Below, one piece after another: positions 26,637-37,076 of a stretch of DNA of 64,000 bases (positions within the stretch are counted from its first letter, which is position 1; each line of letters begins with the position of its first letter). The stretch comes from Candidatus Anammoxibacter sp. (lineage in GTDB: Bacteria > Planctomycetota > Brocadiia > Brocadiales > Anammoxibacteraceae). Below the pieces are notes generated by a model. It ran no database searches, had not been told where the DNA came from, and saw only the letters and a list, made by a program, of their open reading frames with translations. The translations under genes were made by a program, and so were the position numbers. The stretch spans positions 1 through 64,000 of the forward strand of contig JAIQZQ010000025.1 of NCBI GenBank assembly GCA_021777105.1, in the 5' to 3' direction.

Positions 26637-27478
26637 CGGAATTGCACAGATTAAAAAGCAATCATAGATTTCACAGATTAAAAGCGAAAAAACAATATTT
26701 AAAGCATACCTTATTAATTCTGGAATTCAATGACGCATAGTAATTTTCTGTCAAAAATTGTCAGAATTTGACTATTAAGATCCTAGTGAGTTATTGCCGC
26801 AAGTTAGAGAATTGATAGCTCATAGTAAAGGTTAATCAATTCTAAACCTGTTGATCTTTTGAGGGCCTGGTTAACGAATTGAGCTGATATATTCAAGCAG
26901 GGCAAGGCTAATGCTTTTTTTATTTTTATGGCATTCATGTGTAGTACCACGAAATTTAGCCGTTATCAAGCTAAATTTCGTGGTATTTTAGCCGTAAGAG
27001 ACTAAATTTCGTGGAAATTTAGAGGTTGTATTGGTTAAATTCGGTTTGGAAGACGCAAATTTGTGTTTTCATAAATCGTTTTAAAGCGCAGGTATAAAAT
27101 AAATAATGAACTATATTTTATCCCCCTCCCCTAATCCCTCCCATCATTGGAGGGGGAATAAGTTGTCTACCCGTTTTTTATCTTTTGTTTTTATTTAAAA
27201 TATGCGCGGATTTGTGAAAATGAGTGGTTAATACGCTTTTGCTTTTTCCACATTGATGGGCAGGGCTATTGCCTTTGCCCATCCTATTTTCCTTGAAATT
27301 TGTGGTTGCCATTTTTGCATTTGCTTTTATCCGTGTAAATCCGCGTCATCAGTGTTCTATGCTTTTGCAATTTAATTTCATGCTATGCATATTGTTTTTT
27401 GTTTGCGGGTTTCCTGCTTATTTTATATATTATCTGTTTGATTTTTTTTGATAGTGGCTCTAATGGAGATTAAAGAGA
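26637..27478. other. 840-base repeat-rich gap before alaS
   Basis: Contains CACAGATT repeats (26643-26700), a perfect hairpin with an extra third arm (26945-27014), a short C/G-rich TCCCCCTCCCCTAATCCC palindrome (about 27120-27160), and an inverted ACACGGATTTACACGGAT repeat (27180-27365). Bases 26792-26835 read DPSELLPQVRELIAHSKG followed by a stop, perhaps the tail of a lost gene. No intact gene. Confidence 0.55.
26945..26985. repeat. Perfect 15-bp hairpin with repeated arm
   Basis: TACCACGAAATTTAG at 26945-26959 pairs exactly with 26971-26985; the arm CTAAATTTCGTGG occurs a third time at about 27002-27014. TTTTA follows the stem, so it could act as a weak terminator or a protein-binding site. 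Confidence 0.6.
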
Positions 27479-30127
27479 GTGAAAACCAACGATATTAGGC
27501 AAATGTATCTGAAATATTTTGAGTCTAACGGGCATGTTTCATATCCCAGCGATTCTTTGATACCGTCCAACGATCCTACGCTGTTGTTTACAGGCGCGGG
27601 TATGAATCAATTTAAAGATATGTTTATAGGCGTGGGCAATCTGGGTTTTAAAAGGGCTACGACGTGCCAGAAATGTCTGAGAACCGGGGATATTGAAAAT
27701 GTGGGCAAGACCAGCTCGCACCATACATTTTTTGAGATGCTGGGCAATTTCTCGTTTGGCGACTATTTTAAAAATGAGGTTATTGAGTGGGCCTGGGAGT
27801 TTGTAAGAAAAAAGGCTAATTTAAAAGAGGAAAAGCTCTCTGTAAGCGTTTATCAGGATGATGACGAGGCTTATAATATATGGAATAAGAAGATGGGGGT
27901 GCCTGCCGGGAAGATTTATAAATTTGGGGAAGATGATAACTTCTGGCCTGCCGGGGCGCCTTCAAAAGGGCCGAACGGGCCGTGCGGGCCGTGCACCGAG
28001 ATATTTTACGATCAGGGCGCTAACATAGGTTGCGGCAGCAATGATTGCAATCCCAGCTGCGATTGTGACAGGTATGTTGAGATCTGGAACCTTGTGTTGA
28101 TGCAGTTTGAACGCAGTGGAGACGGCAAGATGGATCCGCTTAAAAATAAGTGCATAGACACGGGCATGGGGCTTGAGAGGATTGCGCGCGTAATGCAGGG
28201 GGTGTACACAAACTTTGATATAGACTCGTTTGTGCCTATTATTAATAATATTTCAGAACTGGTTGGGGTTGAATATGACTCTAAGCAAAAAAGCTCGTCT
28301 TTAATTAGAAGAATCGCGGACCATGTGCGGGCAATAGTGTTTTGTATAGCGGACGGGGTATATTTCAGCAATGAGGGGCGCGGATATGTTGAGCGGAGGT
28401 TGCTGCGAAGGGCTATGCGCGACGTGATGGAACTAGGCAAGAACGAGGTTTTGCTTTACAAGCTTGTGCCTGTGATTGCGGATGTTATGTTGGAGCCGTA
28501 TCCTGCTATTAAGGAGAGGCGCGAAAATATTGCGAGGGTTGTTAAAAGCGAAGAGGAGCGGTTTCATGAAACCCTGGAAAAAGGCACGGTTTTGCTTGAT
28601 GAATCTATAGAAAAGCTGAAAAAGAGCGGGGGAACGGTGTTTTCCGGCGCGGATTCGTTCCGTTTGTATGATACGTTTGGTTTTCCGGTGGATATGACTG
28701 AATCCATTTTGGAAGAGAACGGGCTTACTCTTGATATGGCCGGCTTTGAGAGCGAGATGGAGAAACAGCGCGAACAGGCCAGGGCAGGGACGCGAATTAA
28801 GGATAGTGTGTTTTCCGGGGCCATTAATGAGTCGGACCGTGTCATTGAGAAAACTGTGTTTAAAGGTTATGAGCTTGACAAAGCTGAGTGCAAGGTCAGG
28901 CGCATCATTAATAAGGGCGACGATGTTGAGTTTGTCGAGGCAGGCAAAGGGGTCTTTGTTGATCTTGATGTGACTCCGTTTTACGCGGAGGCCGGCGGGC
29001 AAGTTGGCGATAAGGGGACGTTGGTCAATGATAATTGCCATATTGATGTGATTAACACTATTAAAGAGAACAATGAGATTCTGCATATTTGTAAAATTGA
29101 AAAGGGGCGTGTTGGCGTTGGGGATGTTTTGAACGCCGAGGTGGATGTTGATAGAAGGGCGGCGATTAAACGCAACCATTCGGCTACTCATATACTTCAT
29201 CATATATTGCGTCAAATTCTTGGCGAGCATGCGGAGCAGGCTGGGTCTAATGTTGATCCGGACAGGCTGCGCTTTGATTTCAGGCATTTTACAAGTGTTA
29301 CTAAAAGTGAATTGGAGCGCATTGAGTTCCTTGTGAATGAACACATATTAAAAGACGGCGAAGTTGCGACAAACGAGATGGGATTTAAGGAGGCGATAGA
29401 TTCAGGCGTAACCGCGTTGTTTGGCGAAAAGTACGGCGAAAGGGTAAGGGCCGTGAGCATTGGTGATTACAGCAAGGAGCTTTGCGGCGGCACTCATGTT
29501 AGCCGGACGGGCAATATCGGGCTGTTTAAAATAATAAGCGAGTCTTCTATTGCGGCGGGTGTGAGAAGGATTGAGGCTATTACAGGCATTGAGAGCCTTA
29601 AAAAGACAAAGAAAAAGGACGAGCTGATTTTGGAGCTTTGCGAGAAGTTAAACACCAGCGAAGATCTGTTGAAAGGTCGTGTGGCTGATATGCTTCAGGA
29701 GATTAAGGGGCTGGGCAATGAGATTCACAATCTAAAACAGGCAAGCCAGGGGGAAATAGCCGGCAAGTTGCTTGACGAATCGGTTGAAACCGCCGGCGTA
29801 AAGGTAATTGCGCGGAAACTGGATGGGGCTTCAATAGATGATTTAAGGAATACCGCCGACTCTTTGCGTAAATCATCGAATTCTGCGGCTATTGCGCTTG
29901 GCTCTGTTAATAGCGGCAATGTTGCGTTAATTGTGGCGCTAACCGATGATGTGGTTAAACGCGGTTTAAACGCAGGCAAGATTATTAAAGATATCGCCAA
30001 AATAGTTGGCGGCGGAGGGGGCGGGAAGCCGGATATGGCTCAGGCCGGCGGCAAATTGCCTGAGAAACTGGACGAGGCTATTTCCAGGGCTCTTCAAATA
30101 TTTAAAGAGAATATTGAAAGTAGTTAG
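27479..30127 (+). CDS. alaS: Alanyl-tRNA synthetase
   Basis: Charges tRNA-Ala and hydrolyses misacylated Ser/Gly. 882 residues, normal length, GTG start preceded by a weak GGAG. Class II motif 1 region YFESNGHVSYPSDSL is at 13-27; motif 2 HHTFFEMLGNFSFGDYF is near residue 80; motif 3 GMGLERIARVMQG is near 230. The editing domain has HSATHILHHILRQILG and SKELCGGTHVSRTGNIG (zinc-binding His/Cys). The C-terminal DHHA1/C-Ala domain has GGGGGGKPDMAQAGG. A small cysteine-rich insertion (GCGSNDCNPSCDCDRY) sits in the catalytic domain. Confidence 0.97.
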   Translation: MKTNDIRQMYLKYFESNGHVSYPSDSLIPSNDPTLLFTGAGMNQFKDMFIGVGNLGFKRATTCQKCLRTGDIENVGKTSSHHTFFEMLGNFSFGDYFKNEVIEWAWEFVRKKANLKEEKLSVSVYQDDDEAYNIWNKKMGVPAGKIYKFGEDDNFWPAGAPSKGPNGPCGPCTEIFYDQGANIGCGSNDCNPSCDCDRYVEIWNLVLMQFERSGDGKMDPLKNKCIDTGMGLERIARVMQGVYTNFDIDSFVPIINNISELVGVEYDSKQKSSSLIRRIADHVRAIVFCIADGVYFSNEGRGYVERRLLRRAMRDVMELGKNEVLLYKLVPVIADVMLEPYPAIKERRENIARVVKSEEERFHETLEKGTVLLDESIEKLKKSGGTVFSGADSFRLYDTFGFPVDMTESILEENGLTLDMAGFESEMEKQREQARAGTRIKDSVFSGAINESDRVIEKTVFKGYELDKAECKVRRIINKGDDVEFVEAGKGVFVDLDVTPFYAEAGGQVGDKGTLVNDNCHIDVINTIKENNEILHICKIEKGRVGVGDVLNAEVDVDRRAAIKRNHSATHILHHILRQILGEHAEQAGSNVDPDRLRFDFRHFTSVTKSELERIEFLVNEHILKDGEVATNEMGFKEAIDSGVTALFGEKYGERVRAVSIGDYSKELCGGTHVSRTGNIGLFKIISESSIAAGVRRIEAITGIESLKKTKKKDELILELCEKLNTSEDLLKGRVADMLQEIKGLGNEIHNLKQASQGEIAGKLLDESVETAGVKVIARKLDGASIDDLRNTADSLRKSSNSAAIALGSVNSGNVALIVALTDDVVKRGLNAGKIIKDIAKIVGGGGGGKPDMAQAGGKLPEKLDEAISRALQIFKENIESS

Positions 30128-30547
30128 AAATGGAATATATACCTTTGATTCCTCATCCATTGATGGGGGGTAGGGGAGGGTGAAAAGAATCGCCCAATTT
30201 AGGTTATAGTTGTAAAAGCTTTTAATCCGCAATATTTCTGAAACAATAGAGCTATAAGTTTTGCAAATAAGAACAGGTGTTTACAAGCTTTTACATGCCC
30301 CCTTTTTTGCTTGACAAATATTTGTTGCAAGTATAGAATGTGCGGGTTAATAAGTAAGGTGGAAAGTTGTAACTTCGCTTCGTTTAAGATGTTACGGAAA
30401 CGTTGTAGTTGCTTGCCCGGCCTTTTTCAGGTTAAATTCCCAAAAAATAGATAATGCGGGCTATTGTTTAATTTTTGCTGTTTTTGGGAATGTCTTTAAA
30501 TAGATATAATAAATTTTTGTTTATAATTTTCTTTATGTGGAGGTAAC
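30128..30547. other. Intergenic region and leader of the rpmF-fab operon
   Basis: No gene. 30145-30205 carries a GATGGGGGGTAGGGGAGGG-type repeat. A good promoter (30311-30339) and a long hairpin (ATTCCCAAAAA at 30436-30446 with TTTTTGGGAAT at 30481-30491) lie in the leader. Confidence 0.55.
30311..30339 (+). promoter_or_regulatory. Sigma-70 promoter for rpmF-plsX-fab operon
   Basis: TTGACA (30311-30316), 17 bases, TAGAAT (30334-30339). The predicted start near 30346 gives a ~200-base leader containing a perfect 11-bp inverted repeat that may control expression. Confidence 0.6.
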
Positions 30548-30769
30548 ATGGCGGTTCCAAAGAGAAGGCAGTCAAGTTCCAGAAGTGGTAAACGTCGCGC
30601 GCATGACGGCTTGACTCCACCTAATATACCAAACCTTTCTAAATCGAAAAAAGGCGCGAGGTCTAAGCGCTTTTTTTGTCCTCAGTGCAAACAGATAAAG
30701 ACGCCGCACGCGGTATGTCATAATTGTGGATTTTATAATGGCCGTCAGGTTATCGAGGTTGAAAGGTAA
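30548..30769 (+). CDS. rpmF: 50S ribosomal protein L32
   Basis: A 73-residue L32 with the standard N-terminus MAVPKRRQSSSRSGKRRAHD and a zinc ribbon CPQC...CHNC. Preceded by TGGAGG. It heads the plsX-fab operon, 4 bases before plsX, an arrangement common in bacteria. The zinc-binding (C+) form suggests normal zinc supply. Confidence 0.95.
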   Translation: MAVPKRRQSSSRSGKRRAHDGLTPPNIPNLSKSKKGARSKRFFCPQCKQIKTPHAVCHNCGFYNGRQVIEVER

Positions 30770-30773
30770 GAGC

Positions 30774-31784
30774 ATGAAAATAGCTGTTGACGCAATGGGC
30801 GGAGATCAGGCTCCTTTAGAGATAGTAAAAGGAGCGTTTAGCGCCGTCAAAGAGCTTGATGATATTGAAGTCGTGCTTGTAGGCGACGAGCAAAAGATTA
30901 AGAGTTCGATTGCTGAATTAAATGTCCAATCAGACAATATTAGCATCTTCCACGCGTCTGAAGTGGTGGCAATGGATGAGCCCGCCACATATGCGGTGCG
31001 AAAAAAAAAAGATTCTTCAATTACCAGATGCGCCGGCCTTGTTTCTAAAGGCGAGGCGGAAGCCGTAGTCAGCGCGGGCAACACCGGAGCGGCTGTCGCG
31101 GCTTCAATGGTGTGTATGAGAACGCTTGAAGGCGTTAAACGCCCGGGAATCGGCATTTTTATACCGACTATGCATGGCTCATGCATGGTAATTGACGCCG
31201 GCGCCAACATAAGCTGCAAACCCCTTCACTTTTTACAGTATGGCGTAATGGCATCTGTCTATTGTGAGAGCGTCCTGAATATTGAGAAACCAACGGTTGG
31301 TTTGTTGAATGTGGGAGAAGAGGACGCAAAAGGGAACGATCTTGTCAAGGAAGCTTTTGGGTTGCTCAGCAATTCATCACTGAATTTTGTGGGCAATGTT
31401 GAAGGACGCGAAATTTTTGACAAAGATGTGAATATTGTTGTTTGTGAAGGATTTGTCGGCAATATTTTGTTAAAGTTTTTTGAGGGGCTTACTGAAGATT
31501 TTTTATCCACATTCAGAACTGAAGCCAAAAAAGACCCTGAGACCAGCCGCGGATTAAGCCTGTGCGAGCCTGTTTTGAAAAGCATTCTTAACAGAAGCGA
31601 TTATTCGGAGTATGGCGGGGTGCCTCTTTTGGGCGTAAACGGGATCAGCATTATTTCGCATGGCAGGTCCGACGCCAAGGCTATTCACAACGCTATTAAA
31701 GCGGCGATGCGGATATCTAAATATAGCGTGAATGAGCATATTGTTGAAGAGCTTAAGAATAACGGCTGCATGGAAGTCGGCTAA
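30774..31784 (+). CDS. plsX: Phosphate acyltransferase PlsX
   Basis: Converts acyl-ACP to acyl-phosphate for phospholipid synthesis. Start taken at the ATG at 30774 (MKIAVDAMGGDQAPLEIVKG), which begins 4 bases after rpmF; 336 residues, normal for PlsX. Other family marks are SAGNTGAAVAASMVCMRTLEGV, here within residues 96-117, and CEGFVGNILLKFFEG near 220. Membrane association is peripheral. Confidence 0.95.
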   Translation: MKIAVDAMGGDQAPLEIVKGAFSAVKELDDIEVVLVGDEQKIKSSIAELNVQSDNISIFHASEVVAMDEPATYAVRKKKDSSITRCAGLVSKGEAEAVVSAGNTGAAVAASMVCMRTLEGVKRPGIGIFIPTMHGSCMVIDAGANISCKPLHFLQYGVMASVYCESVLNIEKPTVGLLNVGEEDAKGNDLVKEAFGLLSNSSLNFVGNVEGREIFDKDVNIVVCEGFVGNILLKFFEGLTEDFLSTFRTEAKKDPETSRGLSLCEPVLKSILNRSDYSEYGGVPLLGVNGISIISHGRSDAKAIHNAIKAAMRISKYSVNEHIVEELKNNGCMEVG

Positions 31785-31910
31785 AATTATTAGATATCGG
31801 CGAATCGATTAATACCACCGGTTGTTTTTGAACTCCGGATTATAATATAAGCTTGTTCTTGCGTTAATGTTAAAAATAAGCTATGAAGTTAATAACGTTA
31901 AAAAAACATA

Positions 31911-32900
31911 ATGACAACAATTCAAAATATATCTATAACGGGTATAGGTTCTTTTCTGCCGGAAAAAAAATTAACAAACTCAGATTTAGAGAGGATGGTA
32001 GACACCAGTGATGAATGGATTTCAAAACGCACAGGCATTAAGGAAAGGCGTATAGTTGAAAGTGGAACGGCTTCCTCTGATTTAGCCGTTAAGGCGTCTT
32101 TAATAGCCCTTGAGGACGCAAATATTTCCCCCTCTGAGTTAGATTTAATAATTACTTCAACTATTACTCCGGACTATTTTTTCCCGTCAACTTCGTGCTG
32201 TGTTCAGGAAAAGATCGGGGCCGTTAATGCCGGAGCGTTTGATTTGCTTGCGGCTTGCGCGGGATTTGTTTACGCATTGTCCGTGGCTTATGGTTTTATA
32301 AGCGCCGGGATCATGAATAATGTTTTGGTGATAGGCTCTGAATGTTTGTCTAAGATAACGGATTTTACGGATCGGTCGTCGTGCATTCTTTTTGGCGACG
32401 GCGCCGGCGCGGCGGTTGTGCAAAAGAGCCCCGGCGCCGGCGAGTCCCTTGGGTTTGTGTTGGGCGCGGACGGTTCGCAATCTGAGTTGTTAATTTTGCC
32501 GGGCGGCGGCTCAAAAATCCCAATATCACAGCAAGTTATTGATGAACGTTTGCATTATATGAAGATTAGAGGGACTGAGGTTTTCAAGATTGCCACAAAT
32601 ACTCTGGTTAATCTTTTTAACGAAACAGTAAAAAAATGCGGCATTGAATTGGATGATATTGACCTTGTTATTTTGCATCAGAGCAACCTGCGCATAATAA
32701 AGGCTGTTATGAAAAAAGTTGGAATGTCTATGGATAAAGTTTTTGTAAATATAGACAAGTATGGAAACACATCTTCCGCGTCTGTTCCAATTGCGCTTGA
32801 TGAGGCAAAACGCGAAGGTAGATTGAAAAAGGGCGATCTTGTGATGCTGGCAGCTATTGGCGGCGGCTTTACATGGAGTTCAACTGTGTTGAGGTGGTAA
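31911..32900 (+). CDS. fabH: 3-oxoacyl-ACP synthase III (KAS III)
   Basis: Starts fatty-acid elongation by condensing acetyl-CoA with malonyl-ACP. 329 residues. Catalytic Cys in FDLLAACAGFVYALS (about residue 113), His in VILHQSNLRIIKAV, Asn in DKYGNTSSASVPIAL. The N-terminus has the usual MVDTSDEWISKRTGIKER. The 125-base gap after plsX has no obvious promoter, so it is probably co-transcribed. Confidence 0.95.
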   Translation: MTTIQNISITGIGSFLPEKKLTNSDLERMVDTSDEWISKRTGIKERRIVESGTASSDLAVKASLIALEDANISPSELDLIITSTITPDYFFPSTSCCVQEKIGAVNAGAFDLLAACAGFVYALSVAYGFISAGIMNNVLVIGSECLSKITDFTDRSSCILFGDGAGAAVVQKSPGAGESLGFVLGADGSQSELLILPGGGSKIPISQQVIDERLHYMKIRGTEVFKIATNTLVNLFNETVKKCGIELDDIDLVILHQSNLRIIKAVMKKVGMSMDKVFVNIDKYGNTSSASVPIALDEAKREGRLKKGDLVMLAAIGGGFTWSSTVLRW

Positions 32901-32970
32901 GCCTGACCGGGTTATTATTTTGCGGTTTATTAAAATGTTTAATGTTGATCGAGAGTGAAAATTAGAGATA

Positions 32971-33909
32971 ATGGCGGATAAAACAGCGTTTCTTTTCCCT
33001 GGGCAGGGCGCGCAGTATCCTGGAATGGGAAAAGAGATTTATACTAAATATAAAGAAGCCCGAGATATTTTTGATAAGGCGAATGAAGCCCTTGGGTTTG
33101 ATTTGTCTAAAATATGCTTTGAAGGCGATAGGGAAGCCCTTGATAAAACGTCGATATGCCAGCCTGCTATATTGACGACCAGCATTGCGATTTTAAACGT
33201 ATTGAAATGCAAAGGATCAAATGGAAATGCGGATTGTTGCGTAACAGGCGGATTGAGCCTTGGAGAATATACCGCAAATGTATACGCCGGCGCTATCTCT
33301 TTTGAAGACGCGGTGCGTTTGGTTCATATGCGCGGCAAGTTTATGCAGGAGGCTTGCGAACAAAATCCAGGCGGCATGGCGGCTGTTTTAAAATTAAGCG
33401 ATAGCGATGTTGAGGAGATTTGCGATCAAAATCGGCAGTTTGGCGAAATTGGCGTGGCAAATTATAATAGCCCGGGACAGCTTGTAGTTTCAGGCGAGCT
33501 TGACGCTTTGGACAAGGTTTGCAAAGATGTTAAGGAGAAGGGCGGTCGGGCGATTAGATTAAAGGTAAACGGCGCTTTTCATTCAAGCTTGATGAGTTCC
33601 GCCAAAAGCAGGCTTGAGGTGGAGATTAATAAGACCTCCGTTTCAAAGCCAAGTGTGCCGATCGTGACTAATGTCAACTGCGAGTACGTGTCCGATCCCG
33701 AAGAGATAAAATTGTCATTAATCAAGCAACTGGATAATCCGGTATTGTGGACCCAGTCAATGCAGAAACTTATTAGTAATGGTATTACCAAATTTTGCGA
33801 ATTTGGGCCCGGCAAAGTGTTGTCCGGATTATTGCAAAAAATAGATTCAACAAAAGAAGTCAAAAATATTGAGGCCATAAGCTCTATTGAAGAGAATTTG
33901 GATAATTGA
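32971..33909 (+). CDS. fabD: Malonyl-CoA:ACP transacylase
   Basis: Loads malonyl onto ACP. 312 residues; N-terminal FLFPGQGAQYPGMGKE and the nucleophile motif GGLSLGEYTANVYAG (Leu where E. coli has His in GHSLG). Catalytic His in NGAFHSSLM and the QLDNPVLW and FGPGKVLSGL motifs are present. The following gene is acpP; the fabG that usually lies between them is missing. Confidence 0.95.
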   Translation: MADKTAFLFPGQGAQYPGMGKEIYTKYKEARDIFDKANEALGFDLSKICFEGDREALDKTSICQPAILTTSIAILNVLKCKGSNGNADCCVTGGLSLGEYTANVYAGAISFEDAVRLVHMRGKFMQEACEQNPGGMAAVLKLSDSDVEEICDQNRQFGEIGVANYNSPGQLVVSGELDALDKVCKDVKEKGGRAIRLKVNGAFHSSLMSSAKSRLEVEINKTSVSKPSVPIVTNVNCEYVSDPEEIKLSLIKQLDNPVLWTQSMQKLISNGITKFCEFGPGKVLSGLLQKIDSTKEVKNIEAISSIEENLDN

Positions 33910-33951
33910 TAAATAGTATAATTTTCTACTTTTTAAAAGGAGGTTGAAAAA

Positions 33952-34191
33952 GTGGCAGCAGATTCTGTTGAGGAAAAGGTAAAAAATATAATCAGCAAAC
34001 AAATGGGTGTTGATATTGAAAAGATTAGTCCTGAGAGTTCGTTTGTAAACGATTTAGGCGCTGATTCGTTGGATACGGTTGAGCTTGTTATGGAGTTTGA
34101 AGACGCATTTGAACTGAACATTCCTGACGAGGACGCTGAAAAGATACAGACAGTCGGCAACGCAATAGATTATATAAATAAAAATAGTTAA
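33952..34191 (+). CDS. acpP: Acyl carrier protein
   Basis: A 79-residue acidic ACP with the phosphopantetheine serine in [20 protein letters not shown] start with AGGAGG 7 bases upstream. Sits 10 bases before fabF. Confidence 0.97.
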   Translation: MAADSVEEKVKNIISKQMGVDIEKISPESSFVNDLGADSLDTVELVMEFEDAFELNIPDEDAEKIQTVGNAIDYINKNS

Positions 34192-34201
34192 GAGAAAGAT
34201 T

Positions 34202-35443
34202 ATGCCGGAACGAAGAGTAGTTATCACAGGTTTACATGCCCTTACATCGCTTGGGTTGGAAACAGACAAATTCTGGAAATCGCTGTGCGAAGGCGAAAGC
34301 GGAATAGACAAGATTACCTCGTTTGACACTTCTGATATGGGAGTGCATATTGGAGGCGAGATGGCTGATCTTGAGTACGAAAGATGGTTCGACGTGAAAG
34401 ATTTGCGAAGGCTGGACAGGTTTGTTCAGCTTACCATTATTTCCGCGGATTTTGCCATAAAAGACGCCGGGCTTGATTTTGATAAACTTGATCGTAGTAT
34501 GATTGGGACCATTATCGGCTCAGGGATCGGCGGCTTGCTTGAGTTTGAAAAACAGGGCAGGGTATTGTATGAGAGGGGCCCTTCAAGGGTGTCTCCGTTT
34601 ATGGTTCCTAAGTTAATGGTTAATGCGGCTCCGGCTCAGTTAGCCATTAAATATAAAATATACGGGCCTAATTCCGCTGTTGTAACGGCCTGCGCTTCAG
34701 GGGCAAACGCCATTGGAGACGCGTTTAGAATATTGAGAACCGGCGAGGCCGATGTTATGATAGCCGGCGGTAGCGAGGCCACTATTAGCCCTCTTGGCAT
34801 GAGCGGTTTCCGCAATATGAAAGCTTTGTCTACAAATAGCGGAGATCCTAAAAAGGTTAGCCGCCCATTTGACAAAGGCCGGGACGGATTTGTAATGTCT
34901 GAAGGGGCCGGCGTGCTTATCCTTGAAGAGTTGGAGCACGCAAAAAGGAGAAACGCAAAGATTTACGCTGAACTTGTCGGTTACGGTTTGGGCGCTGATG
35001 GCTTTCATGTCTCCTCGCCTGATCCATCCGGACGGGGCGAGTCTGAAGTTATTTTAAAAGCCTTAAAACAGGCAAAATGCAATGTAGACGAAATTGATTA
35101 TATAAACGCGCACGCCACATCAACTCCTGTTGGCGACGCTATAGAAACAAAATCAATTATGTCGGTATTTAATAGCCATGCAAAGGGCATCCCAATGAGT
35201 TCCACAAAATCAATGTTGGGTCATCTTTTAGGCGCCGCAGGCGGAGTTGAAGCCATTATTTGCGCGCTTGCTATCAAGAACGGCGTAATTCCGCCGACTA
35301 TAAACTACGAAACACCTGATCCCGCATGCGGAGATCTTGATTTCGTGCCGAATGTGGCCCGGGAGAAAACCGTAAATCGCGCAATGTCAAATTCGTTTGG
35401 ATTCGGCGGGCATAATGTGAGCCTGATATTGCAAAAAATATAA
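34202..35443 (+). CDS. fabF: 3-oxoacyl-ACP synthase II (KAS II)
   Basis: Elongating condensing enzyme, 413 residues. Catalytic triad: Cys in TACASGANAIGDAF (about 163), His in NAHATSTPVGDAIE (about 303), His in SMLGHLLGAAGGVEA (about 340). The C-terminal NSFGFGGHNVSLILQK is standard. It ends the operon 29 bases before the convergent guaA stop; no terminator is visible between them. Confidence 0.97.
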   Translation: MPERRVVITGLHALTSLGLETDKFWKSLCEGESGIDKITSFDTSDMGVHIGGEMADLEYERWFDVKDLRRLDRFVQLTIISADFAIKDAGLDFDKLDRSMIGTIIGSGIGGLLEFEKQGRVLYERGPSRVSPFMVPKLMVNAAPAQLAIKYKIYGPNSAVVTACASGANAIGDAFRILRTGEADVMIAGGSEATISPLGMSGFRNMKALSTNSGDPKKVSRPFDKGRDGFVMSEGAGVLILEELEHAKRRNAKIYAELVGYGLGADGFHVSSPDPSGRGESEVILKALKQAKCNVDEIDYINAHATSTPVGDAIETKSIMSVFNSHAKGIPMSSTKSMLGHLLGAAGGVEAIICALAIKNGVIPPTINYETPDPACGDLDFVPNVAREKTVNRAMSNSFGFGGHNVSLILQKI

Positions 35444-35472
35444 CCCGAAGCGTTTTATTTCTTCCGCGTTCC

Positions 35473-37017
35473 TTATTCCCACTCAATTGTGCTGGGTGGT
35501 TTGGTGCTTATATCGTATGCCACACGATTGACGCCTTTAACTTCGTTTATTATCCTGCTGGAAATGGTTCTTAGCAGGCTGTTTGGCAGGTCTACCCAGT
35601 CAGCAGTCATGAAATCAGTGGTTTTGACAGCGCGTATTGCGATCACATTTTCGTAACTGCGCTCGTCACCCATAACCCCCACCGTGCCTAGCGGTATTAA
35701 AACGGCAAATGCTTGCGAAATTTCACGATACATGCCGGCGGCTTTTATTTCGTCAATGGTAATCTTGTCGGCGTTTCGCAGTATCTCCAGCCTCTCGGTT
35801 GTTATCTCTCCTATGATTCTTACTGATAACCCAGGTCCGGGGAAAGGGTGTTGCCATATGATCTCGTCGGGCAAGCCGAGTTCATGCCCCAACTTTCTAA
35901 CTTCATCTTTAAAAAGGAATCGTAACGGCTCCACTAATTCCAGATCCATGTTTTCAGGCAATCCTCCAACATTGTGATGGCTTTTAATAGTAGCTGTAGG
36001 TCCGCCGTGAACCGACACGCTTTCAATAACGTCGGGATAGAGTGTGCCTTGCGCAAGGAAAGTGGCGTCCTTTAGTTTGCCGGCTTCTTCAGTGAAAACC
36101 GAGATAAATTCATGGCCTATAATCTTTCTCTTTTTTTCAGGATCCAGGACACCTTTCAGTTTTGTCACAAATCTGTCCTGCGCGTTTATTAAATTGAAAT
36201 CAAGGTTGAAATTCCCGTTGAATGTTTTGGAAATGTATTCAGCCTCATTGTGCCTTAACAGCCCGTTATCCACGAATATGCACGTAAGTTGTTTGCCTAT
36301 GGCCTTGTTTATAATTGCGGCGGTTACTGAAGAGTCCACTCCGCCTGATAATGCGCACACTACCTTTTTATCTTTAACCTGCTCTTTTATTTCGGCTATG
36401 GTTTCCTCAAGAAACGAGCCGGTTTGCCATGCGCCTGAGCATCCGCAAATCTTGTAAACAAAGTTGCGCAATATTTGTGAGCCGTCCGGCGTGTGTGTCA
36501 CTTCAGGATGAAATTGCAATCCGTAAAAATCGCTGTCGCTATGTTTGACCGCCGCAAAAGGGCAGTTTGTGGTTGACGCAAGAGACACAAACCTGCCTGA
36601 AAGGTCGGTGATTTGGTCGCCATGGCTGTTCCAGACTGTAATATCGCCGTCAATTGAGTCGAAAAGATTTGAGCTGTCTATGATTTTGCATGCTGTTTCG
36701 CCATATTCACGTTTGGTTGACGGTGTTACTTTTGAGCCGAGTTCCATGCAGCCTATTTGCATCCCGTAACAAATGCCGAGAATAGGGACATTCATTGAAA
36801 AAATATCTTTGTGGCAAAACGGCGCATTTTTAGTGTAAACGCTTGCCGGTCCTCCGCTAAGTATAATGCCCGCCGGATTTATGGAGCGCGCTTTTTCAGG
36901 ATCAACGCTGAACGGGACAATTTCACTATAGACGTTGTTTTCGCGCACTCTCCTGGCTATGAGCTGCGTGTATTGGGAGCCAAAATCAAGTATTAATATA
37001 GTTTCGTTTTGCGACAT
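35473..37017 (-). CDS. guaA: GMP synthase (glutamine-hydrolysing)
   Basis: Converts XMP to GMP. 514 residues in one chain: class I glutamine amidotransferase at 1-195 (nucleophile [17 protein letters not shown]), ATP pyrophosphatase at about 210-390 with P-loop [14 protein letters not shown], then the dimerisation domain ending in [11 protein letters not shown]. All key residues are present. Confidence 0.97.
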   Translation of the reverse strand: MSQNETILILDFGSQYTQLIARRVRENNVYSEIVPFSVDPEKARSINPAGIILSGGPASVYTKNAPFCHKDIFSMNVPILGICYGMQIGCMELGSKVTPSTKREYGETACKIIDSSNLFDSIDGDITVWNSHGDQITDLSGRFVSLASTTNCPFAAVKHSDSDFYGLQFHPEVTHTPDGSQILRNFVYKICGCSGAWQTGSFLEETIAEIKEQVKDKKVVCALSGGVDSSVTAAIINKAIGKQLTCIFVDNGLLRHNEAEYISKTFNGNFNLDFNLINAQDRFVTKLKGVLDPEKKRKIIGHEFISVFTEEAGKLKDATFLAQGTLYPDVIESVSVHGGPTATIKSHHNVGGLPENMDLELVEPLRFLFKDEVRKLGHELGLPDEIIWQHPFPGPGLSVRIIGEITTERLEILRNADKITIDEIKAAGMYREISQAFAVLIPLGTVGVMGDERSYENVIAIRAVKTTDFMTADWVDLPNSLLRTISSRIINEVKGVNRVAYDISTKPPSTIEWE

Positions 37018-37076
37018 TGTTTTATTTGGGAAAAATGAGATTGTAAAAATAAAAGGTTTATAGTTTAGTGTGATTT

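Noticed and set aside
28433..29344. 303-residue minus-strand open frame inside alaS
   Set aside because: Shadow of alaS: the sense frame is an intact alanyl-tRNA synthetase with all motifs.
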